Shown in pieces: positions 37,000-49,261 of a DNA stretch of 64,000 nucleotides; the stretch's first letter is position 1; every line of letters starts with the position of its first letter. The notes beneath the pieces are model-generated. The model did not search any database. It was given only the letters and a program-made list of their open reading frames with translations, and was not told where the DNA came from. A program made the position numbers and the translations under genes. The stretch is from positions 5,497,501-5,561,500 of the forward strand of contig OW203732.1 of the NCBI GenBank assembly GCA_934045075.1, read 5' to 3'. The DNA comes from Yponomeuta sedellus. Its lineage: Eukaryota; Arthropoda; Insecta; Lepidoptera; Yponomeutidae.

Positions 37000-38010
37000 A
37001 AATTATTCGTCCCGCTTTTCAGTTTCTCCAAAGCTAACTCGAAAAGACCACGGAAATCGATACATGACACGGCAGCAGCTTGCACCTAATGGACTTATAT
37101 TGTGAGAACACAAACACTGTCTAAGTGGCGGAAATTGGCGCTCGGGGGCAGTCGTTGGGGAGCCTCGGATTACCAATCAACTACTTAGGTAGCGCTCTAA
37201 AGATACTTTCAATAAAACTTAATGTTATGACACTACCAACCCTTCTACACTGAATACAACCACTGAGACCGTATTATTATTTTAACGGCAGGGTAAAAGA
37301 AACTTAACAATCGTTGACCCACACTCCCGGTATTGCATCTGCCTACGACCGCGGGTCTGGATAGAGGCACAAAGTGAGAAATTGGTTACTAGAATAGTTA
37401 GTAGCATTATTGTGTCGTATATTAACAACAACAACAGAAAAATTGGAAGCCTAGGATCTGACCAATGAATTTAGGGAATTTTATTTTCTGGTGTGTACAA
37501 TAACAAAGAACATTCTAAGATAAGAATCATATCTAGTCCTAAGAAAAATACTTTAGGTACTTCGACGTCAAATATTATTATTATCATTATTAATACTTTA
37601 TTGCACCATAAAATCGTACAACGCGGCGAACATAATGCTATAAGCATTTTCTACCAGTCAACCGCAGGAGGTAACGAAAAAGTTGGCATACGAGCAAAAA
37701 AAAAGGAAAAAGAAAAACAATAGGTGTCTATAGTAAAATGGTGTACATAGTTAAATAAACTTACACATTAATATATACTAATATATATTATAATATATAC
37801 ATATCTATAAACATCTCAAATAACGATAGTACAAAAGTTGGTACCTGAAGAATACAGTATCAGCTCAAGGCAGCGAATTAACAAAAAGGAAAAAACAAAC
37901 AAAAAATTATTACAAAGATACAGTATACCTACAATTGGCGGATATGTACCTAATTAAATCATGTAGGTACAAAACCTGCCTAGGTTGCAAAGAAAATCTG
38001 TATAATAGTA
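37000..38010. other. Intergenic stretch, mostly featureless
   Basis: No gene found. 37487-37540 matches LINE tails (TTCTGGTGTGTACAATAACA). A short open stretch after a good acceptor at 37022 is noted as a finding. Confidence 0.4.
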
Positions 38011-38018
38011 ACAAGGTG

Positions 38019-38262
38019 CTTTCCGTGCTTCGCAAGTCACGTTAAGCCGTTGGTACCGGCTGTCATGTAATGGCAGTCGTTAAGCCGTGTCAGAGTCATT
38101 ACGACGGCTCGATGACTTCTGACTGTAAGGCCCGCCACTGTCTTACAATCCTCCACCAACCTGTACTTGGCCCCGTGGTGGATTATGGCCTAACCTTCCT
38201 GTGATGCAAGAAGAGACCCGTGCCCCAGCAGTAGGGACATACGAGGATTTATATCGAACTAC
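38019..38262 (+). repeat. Family B retroposon, 5'-truncated
   Basis: Forward copy from TTCCGTGCTTCGCAAGTCAC to GACATACGAGGATTTATATC. Confidence 0.7.
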
Positions 38263-38427
38263 AAGGTCCGCTACTTCTATTCTAATCTTCAATTTTATGG
38301 TTTTTCTTTCTTTTGCATTAGATCCGAACAATGTCGTTAATAAATAGTTGATTCTATAGGTAATCCACAATTTTTTTTAAGTTCTTAGGAACTTTAAGTT
38401 GACCTTTCCCTCTTGGTGGATAGTGTT

Positions 38428-38650
38428 CTTAAAACTGTTTATTACATTTTTACAATTTTCCAACGTTTCGGCACTTTTTCAGGTGCCGTGGTCCCGGATG
38501 ACCAGTGACCAATGACGGATGGTCCAGTCATCCGGGACCACGGCACCTGAAAGAGTGCCGAAACGTTGGAAAATTGTAAAAATGTAATAAACGAGCATAA
38601 ATCCGTTTAAAACAGTTTTAATTATGTCTACTGCTCGTGTTAACCTTAGA
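38428..38650. repeat. Fold-back repeat H
   Basis: Central mirror of TCATCCGGGACCACGGCACC with AGTGCCGAAACGTTGGAAAA on each side. The right half continues ACGAGCATAAATCCG. Related copy at 43655-43830. Confidence 0.8.
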
Positions 38651-39354
38651 AAAAAAATGGAATAGTGTTCGTTTTTAAATATACCTACTGACTGAGTTTT
38701 ATCTCGCTATCTTCTGTTCTCCTAATGAAGTGCTGACCTAATAATCAAATTAGTAGGTAAATAGAGTTAAGCAGGTAGGTATTTGATTAACAAAAACTTC
38801 GAATTGGACATACGGTCTCGCTTAAATGAATGCAACCTAACCTAACCATAATATCTTTATTATGATCCGAGCTATCAACAAAATAGGTTTTCTGCACCGG
38901 AGGGCTGGGGTCGAGACCGGAAACTAGTAGGAAATGGCCTCTAATGGCGCCCCCAGGATGCGGACCCATTACTGCGACTTTTAGCAGTCTATAGAGCTGC
39001 TCAAACAATAGGATGCCGACGATAATAGGCATGATACGATGTCCGAACACACAATAATGAATTGAGCTGGAAAATTTCAAGGCAGCCCAATTTTTGCGCC
39101 TATTAAGTTACGGTCTTATATTTATAGTTCAACTAACTGACCCCGCAAACATTGTTTTGCCATATTAATTTAGCTTACGACCTATTCTCAGTACTACCAA
39201 ATATACACAAAAGACAAAAAAAAATATTAAATTTTCAGAGGAGTTCGATAACAAACACTGTGACACGAGATTTTTTTTTATTAAGTATTTCAAGTAGGTA
39301 AGTACCTACCTATAAGTACACGAAGGCGGTGGGAGAGAAACCCTGTAATTTGTC

Positions 39355-40545
39355 TACCCTCCAGGATACAGGCGTGAGGTTATTTAATTCAGGTACAATA
39401 TTGCTAGAAGTGAAGGACCCTAAACCGGCGTAAGTTCATGTAGCCACTAATGTATATAGGTATGCATGTATTTATTAATATAAAAGAGAACACGTTACAT
39501 TTGTTACAACAAGGCCCTACAACACGAATTGCATGTTACATGGTTTGGGAGCAGTCAAACAATAGTTTTACCAGAGATTTTATGCAAAAATGTTACATAA
39601 GAATTGCACCCGAATAGCTTTTTTAAATAGTAACTTTACATGAATGTTGATGAAGCGAAAAAGGTTTGTTCGGATTGTGGAAGGTGGCACGATAATATCG
39701 TGATAATATAATAATGTAATATCACATATTATGTGCATGAGTTTATGATATTGCACTCGTATAATGTTAAATTCTCGTAACTGAATCCAGAACCGAATTT
39801 AATCCAGTCAATGAAAATAATTTAAACCTACCTTAGGAACAACGCCATGCCTGGCTATACAACTTTTTGAGATTCAAGGACTCACCGCGTGAGCTCTAAC
39901 GCGAAGAGTATTGGTATTTTTCTACTGGACCCTACGTTAAGCATTGTATTTCATACACGCAACTGTACACCTGTATATTCAGCAACTTTTCCTTCAGCAA
40001 CTCGCCATTGCAAGTTGTCTGGAAGAAATTGCTCTAAGCGAGGAGGCAGCTAATTGTACTAAAATATTATGTTTGTCCCTTTTTCCTGGTGTACAATAAA
40101 GAATAATCTTATCTTATGTTATTAGAATAATCTTATCTTATTACGAATATGTATAGTATTTCTCCGAGGTGTTAACTGCGGACGTTTTTCCAAAACCGAG
40201 ACAATAGTCCAGCCTTAGTCAGGTTCCCATACCATGAAATCCCAGTAAAAAAATTTAATAACAAGCATTTGATAAATTCCCCGAGCATTTATAGTGCCGT
40301 TTAAGGCCCGCAAAGCCACGATCCATCGATCGGCGATCTCAATCACTTTGCTGCGCGAGTCTTCCCAATAGCGCCGCAGATCAGATATGATCCGACAGAA
40401 GACCGGCCCGGGTAATAAAATGGCACGAGTCGTTCGTTTTGTGGAGCGAAAATGGCAGTGCTTGACAATTAATGTAGGTACCTACCGAAAAGACGCAACT
40501 TTTAACATTCAAAACGCAGGGCCGCGTTTTATAACATAACGTAAT
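39355..40545. other. Intergenic stretch with LINE tail fragments
   Basis: 39355-39385 and 39640-39690 match pieces of the RTE-like LINE 3' end. 39985-40137 matches another LINE tail (AAGTTGTCTGGAAGAAATTG, GGTGTACAATAAAGAATAAT). 40260-40460 is unique and moderately GC-rich, without an open frame. Confidence 0.45.
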
Positions 40546-40548
40546 CTA

Positions 40549-40815
40549 CATTTAAAAAAAAAACCTATTTAGAGGTTAAATAATTAATAAAAAAAAAAGA
40601 ATAATAAATTAATCTTTATTCTTTTATTAAATTGTCCTTAGCACGGGTTAGTGCATTAAAAATAATATATCATAACATTTACTTACAGGCACATTGCGTC
40701 TGGTCCCACACTAGCATACCCTGTGTCGTTGGGAACAGCGACGTCACAAACATGTAAACATCCAAGACCTGGGGTTCTTTTTGTCCCCAGAGACCTCTCG
40801 CCACAGAGGCCATCA
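40549..40815. repeat. Family A tail fragments, then reverse family E SINE
   Basis: 40549-40665 has a reverse AACCTATTTAGAGG piece and a forward CCTTAGCACGGGTTAGTGCA tail around an A-rich spacer, another inverted arrangement. 40688-40815 is a degraded reverse family E SINE. Confidence 0.6.
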
Positions 40816-41059
40816 ACTACAATTCATAGTTTGTCATGACAATTAGATTACTATTAGCCAGAATTGCGGTGGATCACCTTATGGTTAGTTTTTCCTTGCA
40901 ATACCCAAATGCACCCGAACAGCTTTCACTCTTAAAACAAATGGTTTTTGGAGAAAAAATAAACGAAGCTCAGGGGATGGGACCAACTAAGTTCGTCACG
41001 TGCAAACTGGAGGCGAAAAAGTTTCAAATATGATGGATTGCAATTCTAGCTGCGTGCCA

Positions 41060-41410
41060 AATCAAATCAATTTATTTCCAATGTACCAATATACAATGTA
41101 AAATTTAATGTAAGCCGCTGCCTTCGGGCCGTATTGTAGTGAAGAAAAAGGCAGCGGAAAAACAAACTCCACTCTGACCATCTTTTCTCAAGTCATCTTA
41201 AACCAAACACATCAGTTGCCACTTATACGTATACCTAATAGGATTCTATGATGGCCATCAATAACTTTAAATGCCAAAGCATTAGTTAAATGTCTTATAA
41301 AAGTAGGGAAAACATTTGCAGCCAGACACACAAACAATACTCGTTCACGAGCAGTGCTCAGTCATCATCATTTAAACCCTTTTGGAGGGAGATAGATGAC
41401 CCGAACACCA
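41060..41410. mobile_element. Repeat G, second copy
   Basis: About 350 bases alignable by eye with 29367-29735, same orientation. Confidence 0.6.
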
Positions 41411-41485
41411 GGCGACCACAGACCAAAAGTAACGTAAAATAAATGTTTAAAATTTATTCTGAAAATCTTATATAATTATATCATA

Positions 41486-42105
41486 ATGTCCATTTGGTCA
41501 CCATACTATGCTTGTCACATAAAAAAAATCGAACCAATCCAATGCCGTTTCATTAGGCACTTATCTGCGATGACAGGCAAACGGCGTGTGCTCCCTGAAT
41601 ACACTCAGCGCTTGGAGCACTTCGATTTTCAGAGCCTCGAGTCCAGAAGACATTCAGCTGACCTTATGCTGCTGCATAAACTCATAAACGGATCGCTTGA
41701 CACCAATGGGATATCACTCTTTAACCTTAGAGCCAGCAACCGCCCTCAAAGATTCTTTCGCTTGTTCCAAGTTCCAACATCTAACAATAATGTGTCATAC
41801 AATGGACCCATCTCTCGAATGTGTCGTTTCTATAATGATCTGAGCAATGACTTTGACATTACCCATCAAACATTCCAAGCTTTCAAAAAATTGGTATATA
41901 CAAAGGCAGTTTAGTTGATCTGTCATTTATTTAATTATCATTTCTGTAACATTAACTCTTTAACGTTGTAAGCTTAATTTATATAAATGCTGTGCTTACC
42001 TATAAGTGGTGTACATACACGTAATTTTATCTTCCTGTAACTCTTTTGTACCATGTTCTGTATGTATGCTGTTGGTGTGCCTAATAAATAAAATAAAATA
42101 ACAAT
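41486..42105 (+). pseudogene. Truncated non-LTR retrotransposon, ORF2 C-terminus and 3' UTR
   Basis: A 142-codon open frame (IWSPYYACHIKKIEPIQCRF, then RRHSADLMLLHKLINGSLDT and ISRMCRFYNDLSNDFDITHQ) matches the end of jockey/CR1-type reverse-transcriptase proteins. A 3' UTR and a tail of AATAAATAAAATAAAATAAC follow. 5'-truncated; the open frame suggests a fairly young insertion. Confidence 0.7.
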
Positions 42106-42212
42106 TTTGTCATTGGAAAATATACCCTGTTTTTTAGTTATCATTACCGAAAATCGGGCTTCCGCTCATGAGTTTTAACAGATAACATACAGAACATACA
42201 TATTTTTTGGTC

Positions 42213-42514
42213 ACAGTAGCCTGATTATACTATTTTTATTTTTAATGCACTAACCCGTGCTAAGGACAAATTTAAAAACCTATTTAGAGGCTAAAAATTT
42301 CAACCATGCCGGGATTCGAACCCGCAACCTCTGGCTATCCGTGCCAGCGCTCTACCAATTGAACCAATGGGCGACTCACCGGCATCAGTGAAATTTCGAA
42401 CCTCTTTACACTATTCTCTGTATTACGTACAGGCAGCGACATCTGGCTTAAGCAAATTGCATCACTTACAGCCCCGACTACCTACTTTGCAGTTAGGTTT
42501 TACAGTAGCCTGGT
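42213..42514 (-). repeat. Family A copy with 13-bp target-site duplication
   Basis: Reverse copy, truncated in the leader, with the complete 3' tail (TATACTATTTTTATTTTTAA in reverse). Flanks ACAGTAGCCTGAT at 42213-42225 and ACAGTAGCCTGGT at 42502-42514. This copy defines the true 3' end of the family. Confidence 0.87.
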
Positions 42515-42944
42515 CTACGATGTTACAAAATATACTTCTTTAGGTAGGTAATAAACAATTTTCTAAGGCTAAATCATCTTGACTTTGATCATCTTGACTT
42601 TACATCTTACATGCATAATATCTCGTATGGAGTAAAGCAAAGAAACATTGAGGATCTTCCACATCCTTCTATTTTGTGACTGACTACGGCCCGATAGAGC
42701 AGGGCTGCGCGCGCGCAACTATAATGACTCAATTGCCCGCTCAGGGAGGGCGTGGCGCGTTCCGATATGTCTTCATTATCCGCGGGGCGCTGGACAAGTA
42801 TGGATGGACCATTTGATAGCCGAAATTGTTAGTAAAATCTTTTGTTTTGACACTCTCTTGATTGGTAGATGAAATACCCTTTCTTAGTTTAAAAGAAAAC
42901 AATGAGAGCGGGACAGAGATAGAAGTAAGAAATATAGATAGATT

Positions 42945-43075
42945 GAATATTCTTTATTGTACACAGAAATTACAGTAACAGAAATTATATAAAATATATT
43001 ACAAATGGCGGCCTTATTACTAAAAGCAATTTACTAAAATAAATATAGTTGAAGAAGATACAAAATAATTGCTAT
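42945..43075 (-). mobile_element. LINE 3' end fragment
   Basis: Reverse tail: AATATTCTTTATTGTACACA and CAAATGGCGGCCTTATTACT. Similar pieces at 52696-52840 and 59190-59310. Confidence 0.5.
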
Positions 43076-43142
43076 TTCAATACGTAGAACAATTTTCATA
43101 ATTGCATAATATTATGTATATACGAAGGCTGATTATGTATAT

Positions 43143-43515
43143 ACGAAGCGCACGTGGCCTAGTCGAACCGAGTGATTGGAATCAATCACTTGAGTTAAGC
43201 AACTACAGGCACGGTCAGGTGCTGGATGGGTGAACGACCCGTGATTAGCGCTAGTGGCATTTTCCGAGTGCTTCCGTGTTTTGCAAGGCACCTTAAGCCG
43301 TTGGTGCCGGCTGTCATGAAATGGCAGTCGTTAAGCCATGTTAGAGGCCTTATAGCCGGCTTGATAACTTCTGACAGTAAGGCCCGCCACTGTTTTACAA
43401 TCCTTCACCAACCCGGACTTGGCCCCCGTGGTGGAGTATGGACTAACCTTTCTGAGATGCAGGAAGAGACCTGTGCCCCAGCAGTGGGGACATACGAGGG
43501 TTGATATTGATATCA
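43143..43515 (+). repeat. Family B retroposon, full copy
   Basis: Complete forward copy from GCGCACGTGGCCTAGTCGAA to ACATACGAGGGTTGATATTG. Confidence 0.8.
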
Positions 43516-43654
43516 ATGTATGTATTGATTATATGTAAATTTTAAAAAGTAGGTAAAAAAAGTAGCAGAGGAACAAATAAAGGCGTAAAATACCGTCTTC
43601 GAATCTTAAGTATATTTAACTTACTTTAGTTTGTTCTTAACTGTTACAGTGTTA

Positions 43655-43830
43655 TTAAAACTATTTTTATACGGATTTATGCTCGTTTATTATATTTTTA
43701 CAGTCATCCGGGACCACGGCACCTGAAAAAGTGCCGAAACGTTGGAAAATTGTAAAAAATGTAATGAACGAGCATAAATCCGTATAAAAACAGTTTTAAT
43801 TATGTCTACTGCTCGTGTTAACCTTAGAAA
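43655..43830. repeat. Fold-back repeat H, second copy
   Basis: ATACGGATTTATGCTCGTTT at the left is mirrored by AACGAGCATAAATCCGTAT at the right around the CCGGGACCACGGCACCTGAA core. Confidence 0.8.
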
Positions 43831-43999
43831 ATGTTACAGTGTTAATTGTATGAAAACAAGTTCTTTTGATATGCAGTTACAATATTCCTAGGCTTACTGC
43901 CTTTTTCGCATTTTCATAAAATTAACTACAAATAATTTTCAACTATAAATCAAACAAATCAAAAAATCTGTCAAAACAATCTTCACTGTCGCAAGTTCA

Positions 44000-45250
44000 C
44001 TGGAACTTAGCAATATAAAATATCGACACTATCGGAAATCAAGCGTAATAAAATCGTATTGGGAATAAAGTCTAGGCCACACTAACGGCTACAGAGAAAT
44101 AGATAAAGTAACAAGCCCGTGACCGCATCGAGACGCTATCTAAGTTTGTTCCCAAAGAACCCAATCAACCAATCAATTAATGATTAAATCAATCAATTAA
44201 GTAGCGCATATTCGTCAACTGCTGGACACAGGCCTCTCTTAAGGCTCGCCCCTTTTTCTGCCCTCAGGGGCAATTTTTGAATTGAGAATTTCGCTAAGTG
44301 AATAGTTAACTGTGGTGCTGTCTCTTCGAATCTGTCAGAAATGAGCCAGCAAATACTTAAGTAACGTTCTCTCACGATCTTTTGCACAGCTTTTAAGTAT
44401 TAATTTAGTGATATTCTCAAGAGATATTGTCTAATAGTGTATGATATTGTCAACAGAAACCGGTCTTTAGTCATCCATATAAATCCACTCAGTATCCACC
44501 CTTGTATTTGCCTCTTGAAATGCACTAGCTGTGCCCGCGACTACGTTCTCGTGGTTAACAATTTGCATAATATTTTAAATACGGATACGTGCTCTCAGTA
44601 GGTACTTTCATAGGTGATAATAAACTTTTCTCTTTATAATGTATTATGTTATAATAAATACAAATTATATTGGGACATAATAATAGCATAATCGTAATTA
44701 GTCATTATTGGTTTTCCTGTGCTTCTCTAATAAAGGGACTTGTTGGCTCATTGTATTAATAATAATGCAGACTATAGACGTCCCACGGTAGGGCACAGGA
44801 ATTCACTGGAAAAGAGAGTATTAAAATAAGATAAGATAAGATAAAAATAGACATTTCGCAATATGGAAATTTTGTTTTTTTTATGTAGCCTATACATCCC
44901 ACAGGGCCCAGGGCTTCTCTCAGAGACAGGATATGGGCTTAATCACTACGCGTGATCGACCGCGGATTGGCTATTTTAAGCGCTAAGGTACCTGAGTACC
45001 TCTGATACTAAGGTTTCCTCGCGATGTTTTCCCTCACTCAGCGAGTGTTACAGCGACTATAACTTCACAAATGTGCGTAATTTCCTAATCAAAGTGATTG
45101 TTGCCGGGATTCGAACCCACGACCACCCAAGTCTTGCTCATTATATTTTCGTTTTTTCTTGTCAAGCAAATCAGGCCATTCCATTTGGAACTTGGTTATG
45201 TAAGTTACCAAAAACGGCCGTTTTATATTACTAATTACAGACGTAGATGG
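44000..45250. other. Intergenic stretch with a family F copy
   Basis: 44000-44870 has no recognised feature. 44880-45122 is a reverse family F copy with box B-like CCGGGATTCGAACCCACGAC. Confidence 0.45.
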
Positions 45251-45403
45251 AAATTACTAACTAGAGGCGTAAAGAGTCGTCGTCGTTCGGCTTTAAAAGT
45301 CGATCAAAAGTGATTACAACGTATAGTGACGAAAAGTGATTACCACCAAACTCCACCCAGCTGTCAACATGAGAATTATTTATATTTTGCCCATTTCGTA
45401 GCG

Positions 45404-45544
45404 ACGCACGTGAATTATGGACGGGTTGGGAACAGGCCGTCGTTGTCTCGCCAATTGTCGGCTCCGAACCGGGAAGAGAACCTGCGCCTGCGCCCCACAC
45501 GGCCCTTTATCGGCGTGTCGGCCTCTAAACGATACTTAAGCTGA
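45404..45544 (+). CDS. Possible terminal exon of an unknown gene
   Basis: After a possible acceptor (ttttgcccatttcgtag) an open frame of 46 codons runs to TGA. It has G/C-biased third positions and a plausible composition (RPSLSRQLSAPNREENLRLR, then FIGVSASKRYLS). No partner exon was found in the surrounding repeats, and no family is recognised. It could be a remnant of a mobile element. Confidence 0.25.
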   Translation, partial: THVNYGRVGNRPSLSRQLSAPNREENLRLRPTRPFIGVSASKRYLS

Positions 45545-46364
45545 TTTGTGTTGGCGCATGCACGGTTGGGCTTTGACGTACGATCTGTTGGTTCTTGGCA
45601 AATATCACACCCAGCCTATTTGTTGTCTATTCAGCTCATGAAAGACGCCCATCGTTGGGCGAAGGCCTTTTCCTCGTCACACCAACCTCGCCAGTCCCAT
45701 GCTCCGTCAGTCCCCTGCTTCGCCTGTCCCCGTTGTCCTTAAGCCACCTTCTGAATTCTCAAACTTAAAAATTCAAATTTTATATTAGAATCTGAAATTT
45801 CATTCTAATTTCGAATTTATTCTTTGTGAGCTCACTAACAGATTTACTTTTGACATTAAATGTAATTTTACTAACTACCTATAGATTATTCTATCCAAAT
45901 TAAAGTAATATAATACAATTGAGACCCAGTGATTTAGCTTATTTGAATCGGCTGTTGCGGCCGTATTGGAGTGTCTACTCCGTGCGGTCACGCCGCTCAA
46001 ACAATGAACACTTTTTAAAAACCTATTTATAAACCTATGAACACTTGTTAACACTGTGGACACTTTTTTTTTCTCCTCGCCGAGCTCATCCGGTTTCCTT
46101 TTCAATATTTGATTTGATGTATTTTTAAATAATTTAGAAAGAAGTTGACTCAGATCAGCTTTTTCAATCGTGCACAATCCACAAGAACATTAGGCCTAAG
46201 GGCAGTGACTGGTAGAGAAGAGCCGAAGTTCGGGCTCAGTTGCGTCTTGGGAAAGACCTATGTCCAGCAGTGGACCGACACCAGTATGATGATGATGAAT
46301 GAAAATGAAATGAAATTTATTTGGCAGAAGAAGAAACCTTATACATTGCTTTACACTGATTCTG

Positions 46365-46978
46365 ATGCCGGCGCCAGACAGAAGTTCAAACAAGTGATCA
46401 CATAAGTGTGCACATGTGTGGCACGAACATTTTATGTGACAATAGTAATGGTGCTCTCCCACATTGCCATTAGAAAATGTTTGTAAACATTTTCTAACAT
46501 AAAAACATTTACCAACAAATGTTGTCAATTGTTACATTTTGTTAGGAACTGTTACATGTTATATATAAGTGTTCCTACACTAATAGAAAATGTTTACTAC
46601 CATTTTATAACATTTAAATTGGTGTTGGCTCGCAGTTTGGTTAGCGTTCTGAGGGCGTCTACATGAAAATGGAAGAGGATTTGTTCATTGTAATAGCTTT
46701 CATTTTAACCTTTCATTTTAAACCTTTATAAAAGGTTTACAAACAAAAGGTAACACAAATTTAATTTTGTTATAATTTTTCTTTTGTTATAATTTGTTAA
46801 CTTAACGTTACTAAACATTTTCTAACATAAAATCATTTTTTAACATTTGTGATTAAATGTTTACTAACGTTAGTAAACATTTTCTGACGGCAATGTGGGA
46901 GCACCATATCAAATGTCCGTGCCATACATGTGCACACTTATGTGATCACTTGTTTGAACTTCTGTCTGGCGCCGGCAT
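46365..46978. repeat. 614-bp fold-back element with long terminal inverted repeats
   Basis: Ends ATGCCGGCGCCAGACAGAAG and exact complement; the first 53 bases of each arm match perfectly and similarity continues to about 125 bases (GGCAATGTGGGAG). Inside are many AACATTTTCTAAC repeats and a 28-bp perfect palindrome at 46855-46882. Adjacent bases at the left look like a reversed LINE tail. Confidence 0.85.
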
Positions 46979-47276
46979 TAAACTTAAAAATATTTATGGA
47001 GATGTGATGTCGTTGAGGTTTCAGAATTAAAGTTACAGCTGATATCTAAGCTAGACTACGTCTGTAATATAGCTTTGATACAGCTGTAATACAGCTGTAC
47101 AGCTGTAATACTCTGCTGTACAGCTGTAGTACTCTGTAAAACAGCTTCCATTAATAATGTGGTCTGAGGCTACAATACAGTAGAATTAATGAAAACCTGA
47201 AGCGCACAAATGTTGATTTTCTTTTAATTATTATGATGATTCAGCCCTAATCATCGGTACTGTAGTACAGTCTGTT

Positions 47277-47484
47277 AGCTTTTAGAATATACCTCGGCTA
47301 CTATCGGATAGAATCGGATATATTCGTGTAATAGAAATACCGGAACTAATATGACACTTAATATCGAAATAACTTTTCAAAATAGTGAAGAAAAGTTTAT
47401 ACAGTGCAGTAAGTAGTATTACACTCGTGTGCTTTTGGCGAAAACGGAAGCCTACTCTAGAGCCCGAGGTATATTCTAAGAGCT
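47277..47484. repeat. Miniature inverted-repeat element, copy 1
   Basis: Ends AGCTTTTAGAATATACCTCG and, read inward from the right, AGCTCTTAGAATATACCTCG. Interior matches the copy at 58290 in reverse. Confidence 0.75.
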
Positions 47485-47728
47485 ATCAAACTAAAGATAA
47501 AGACAAAGTTAAAGATATTTATTTGCTTGCGGTATCTGCACTAGACTTTAAGTCTGTATCGCAGAGACCTAAATAAACTTTCTTAAATAATTGTCGACAG
47601 GTTCGGTAACGCTATAGCTAAACGCTATGAAAAAAGTTATACGATGATTATGAGGTCTTAGGGAAAACAAAAACAACTCTTAGACTAGGTTTGAAGATAC
47701 AACTTAAGAAAATATATAATTACGTGTA

Positions 47729-47756
47729 AAAATGTGTGTGTGTGTGTGTGTGTGCG
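47729..47756. repeat. GT microsatellite
   Basis: Short pure GT run followed by degenerate GTGGGTGT. Confidence 0.9.
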
Positions 47757-47970
47757 TAGGTGTGGGTGTGTGTTGAAAGAGAGAGAATATTTTTCTTTAA
47801 ACACAAGCATTAAGAATCTCTTCAGTTGTTTGGTAGTAGCTGATGTTTAAAAGGTAGACCCTCTGGTCGTACTGAGGAACTAATAGTCTGCGGAAAGTTG
47901 AATATCGCACTGGTGTATTTTTATTTCAGTAAATTATCCTTCACGAGAACCGCTAGTGAAGGATAATTTA

Positions 47971-48310
47971 AGGACTCAATCGAGTTAAGCAACAACAACC
48001 GCGGTCAAGTGCAGGACGGATGACCGTCCCGTGACTACCATTAGTAGCATTTTTTCCGAGCGCTTCCGTGCTTCGCAAGGCACGTTAGGCTGATGATGCC
48101 GGCTGTCATGTAATGGCAGTCGTTCAGCCATGTCAGATACCTTATGGGCGGCTTAATAACTTCTGGCAGTAAATCCCACTACTGACTTACAATCCTCCAC
48201 CAACCCGGGCTTAGCCCCCGTGATGGATTATGTCTTAAGCTTCCTGCAATGCAGGAAAAGACCCGTGCCCCAGCAGTAGGGACATATAAGGGTTGATAAC
48301 GATAACGAAA
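47971..48310 (+). repeat. Family B retroposon
   Basis: Forward copy, slightly 5'-truncated, ending ATATAAGGGTTGATAACGAT. A perfect 15-bp hairpin (47930-47970) abuts its start. Confidence 0.75.
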
Positions 48311-49260
48311 CATATTCACAAACTTTCACATGTATAATATCTGTATGATTCCGTTTGGAGCCCTTAGACCGGAACAAATTACATTACAGAAATTGATTGA
48401 TTATTGAAAAAAAAAACAACGATTGGAAAAACACAGTTATATAGTTATTAGCCTAAATATCGATCCTCCAAGATGAATGGGATGAAAAAGTAAGCGTCAG
48501 AAGTCTGTATTAAAATTTTACTGATGCGAAACGTTATTTACTGACAATTTGCTTCTCCTAAAACAGGACCCAAGATTGTCTCACTTATTCAAATTGTATT
48601 CGTACAACTTGACCAAAAGGTGATAGGCGATTTGCAAGGGGTTGACAGCTGTCGCCTCCAAAGGCCGAGGGTCAAGCTTCCGTCAGCAGCCCCGCGCGGG
48701 TGACATCATCGCCACTCTTCAATTTCCGTTTTGAACATTGTTTCGTTCTCCGAAAGCACTGAGTTAGCATATTTTAGGGCTGCTGTTCTTCAATAGAGGG
48801 ATATTGTTATGACTATGAGCAAGTTTCTGAATTGAGTATTTCACCAAGTAAGATAAGATAATAATAATATACTTTAGTTATTAAAGTTTCAGACCAATGA
48901 TCCATAATTAATGAACATAAAATAATTAAGACATTAAAATTACAATGGGTGTGAGACATGCATTTGTACCCAGTGCCTCAAGATAGGGCAGTCAAGCTTA
49001 TCCGATATAGTACGAAGAATGCCGTATATTCGTATATTGTTTCTTATATACCAGAAAAATAGTTACAGAAACGGCAGACACAAAAGATAAAATACTATTA
49101 GCGGCCTTGCATTTTATTTTTATTTTTTTATATTATTTTTAAATAGATACGAGTAGCCGGCGCAAATACGAATATTAATAGACAAAATTACGTATACCTA
49201 CCTAATAATAAATTTACATAAATCATACTTGAATATCTATGATATAAAAATGAATCCCCT
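48310..49260. other. Intergenic stretch without recognised feature
   Basis: Mostly AT-rich. 48640-48720 is GC-rich but has no supported exon. Confidence 0.4.
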
Positions 49261-49261
49261 G

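Noticed and set aside
48640..48720. Possible small exon (LSPPKAEGQASVSSPAR)
   Set aside because: The acceptor has a weak pyrimidine tract, there is no partner exon, and the open stretch is too short to judge.
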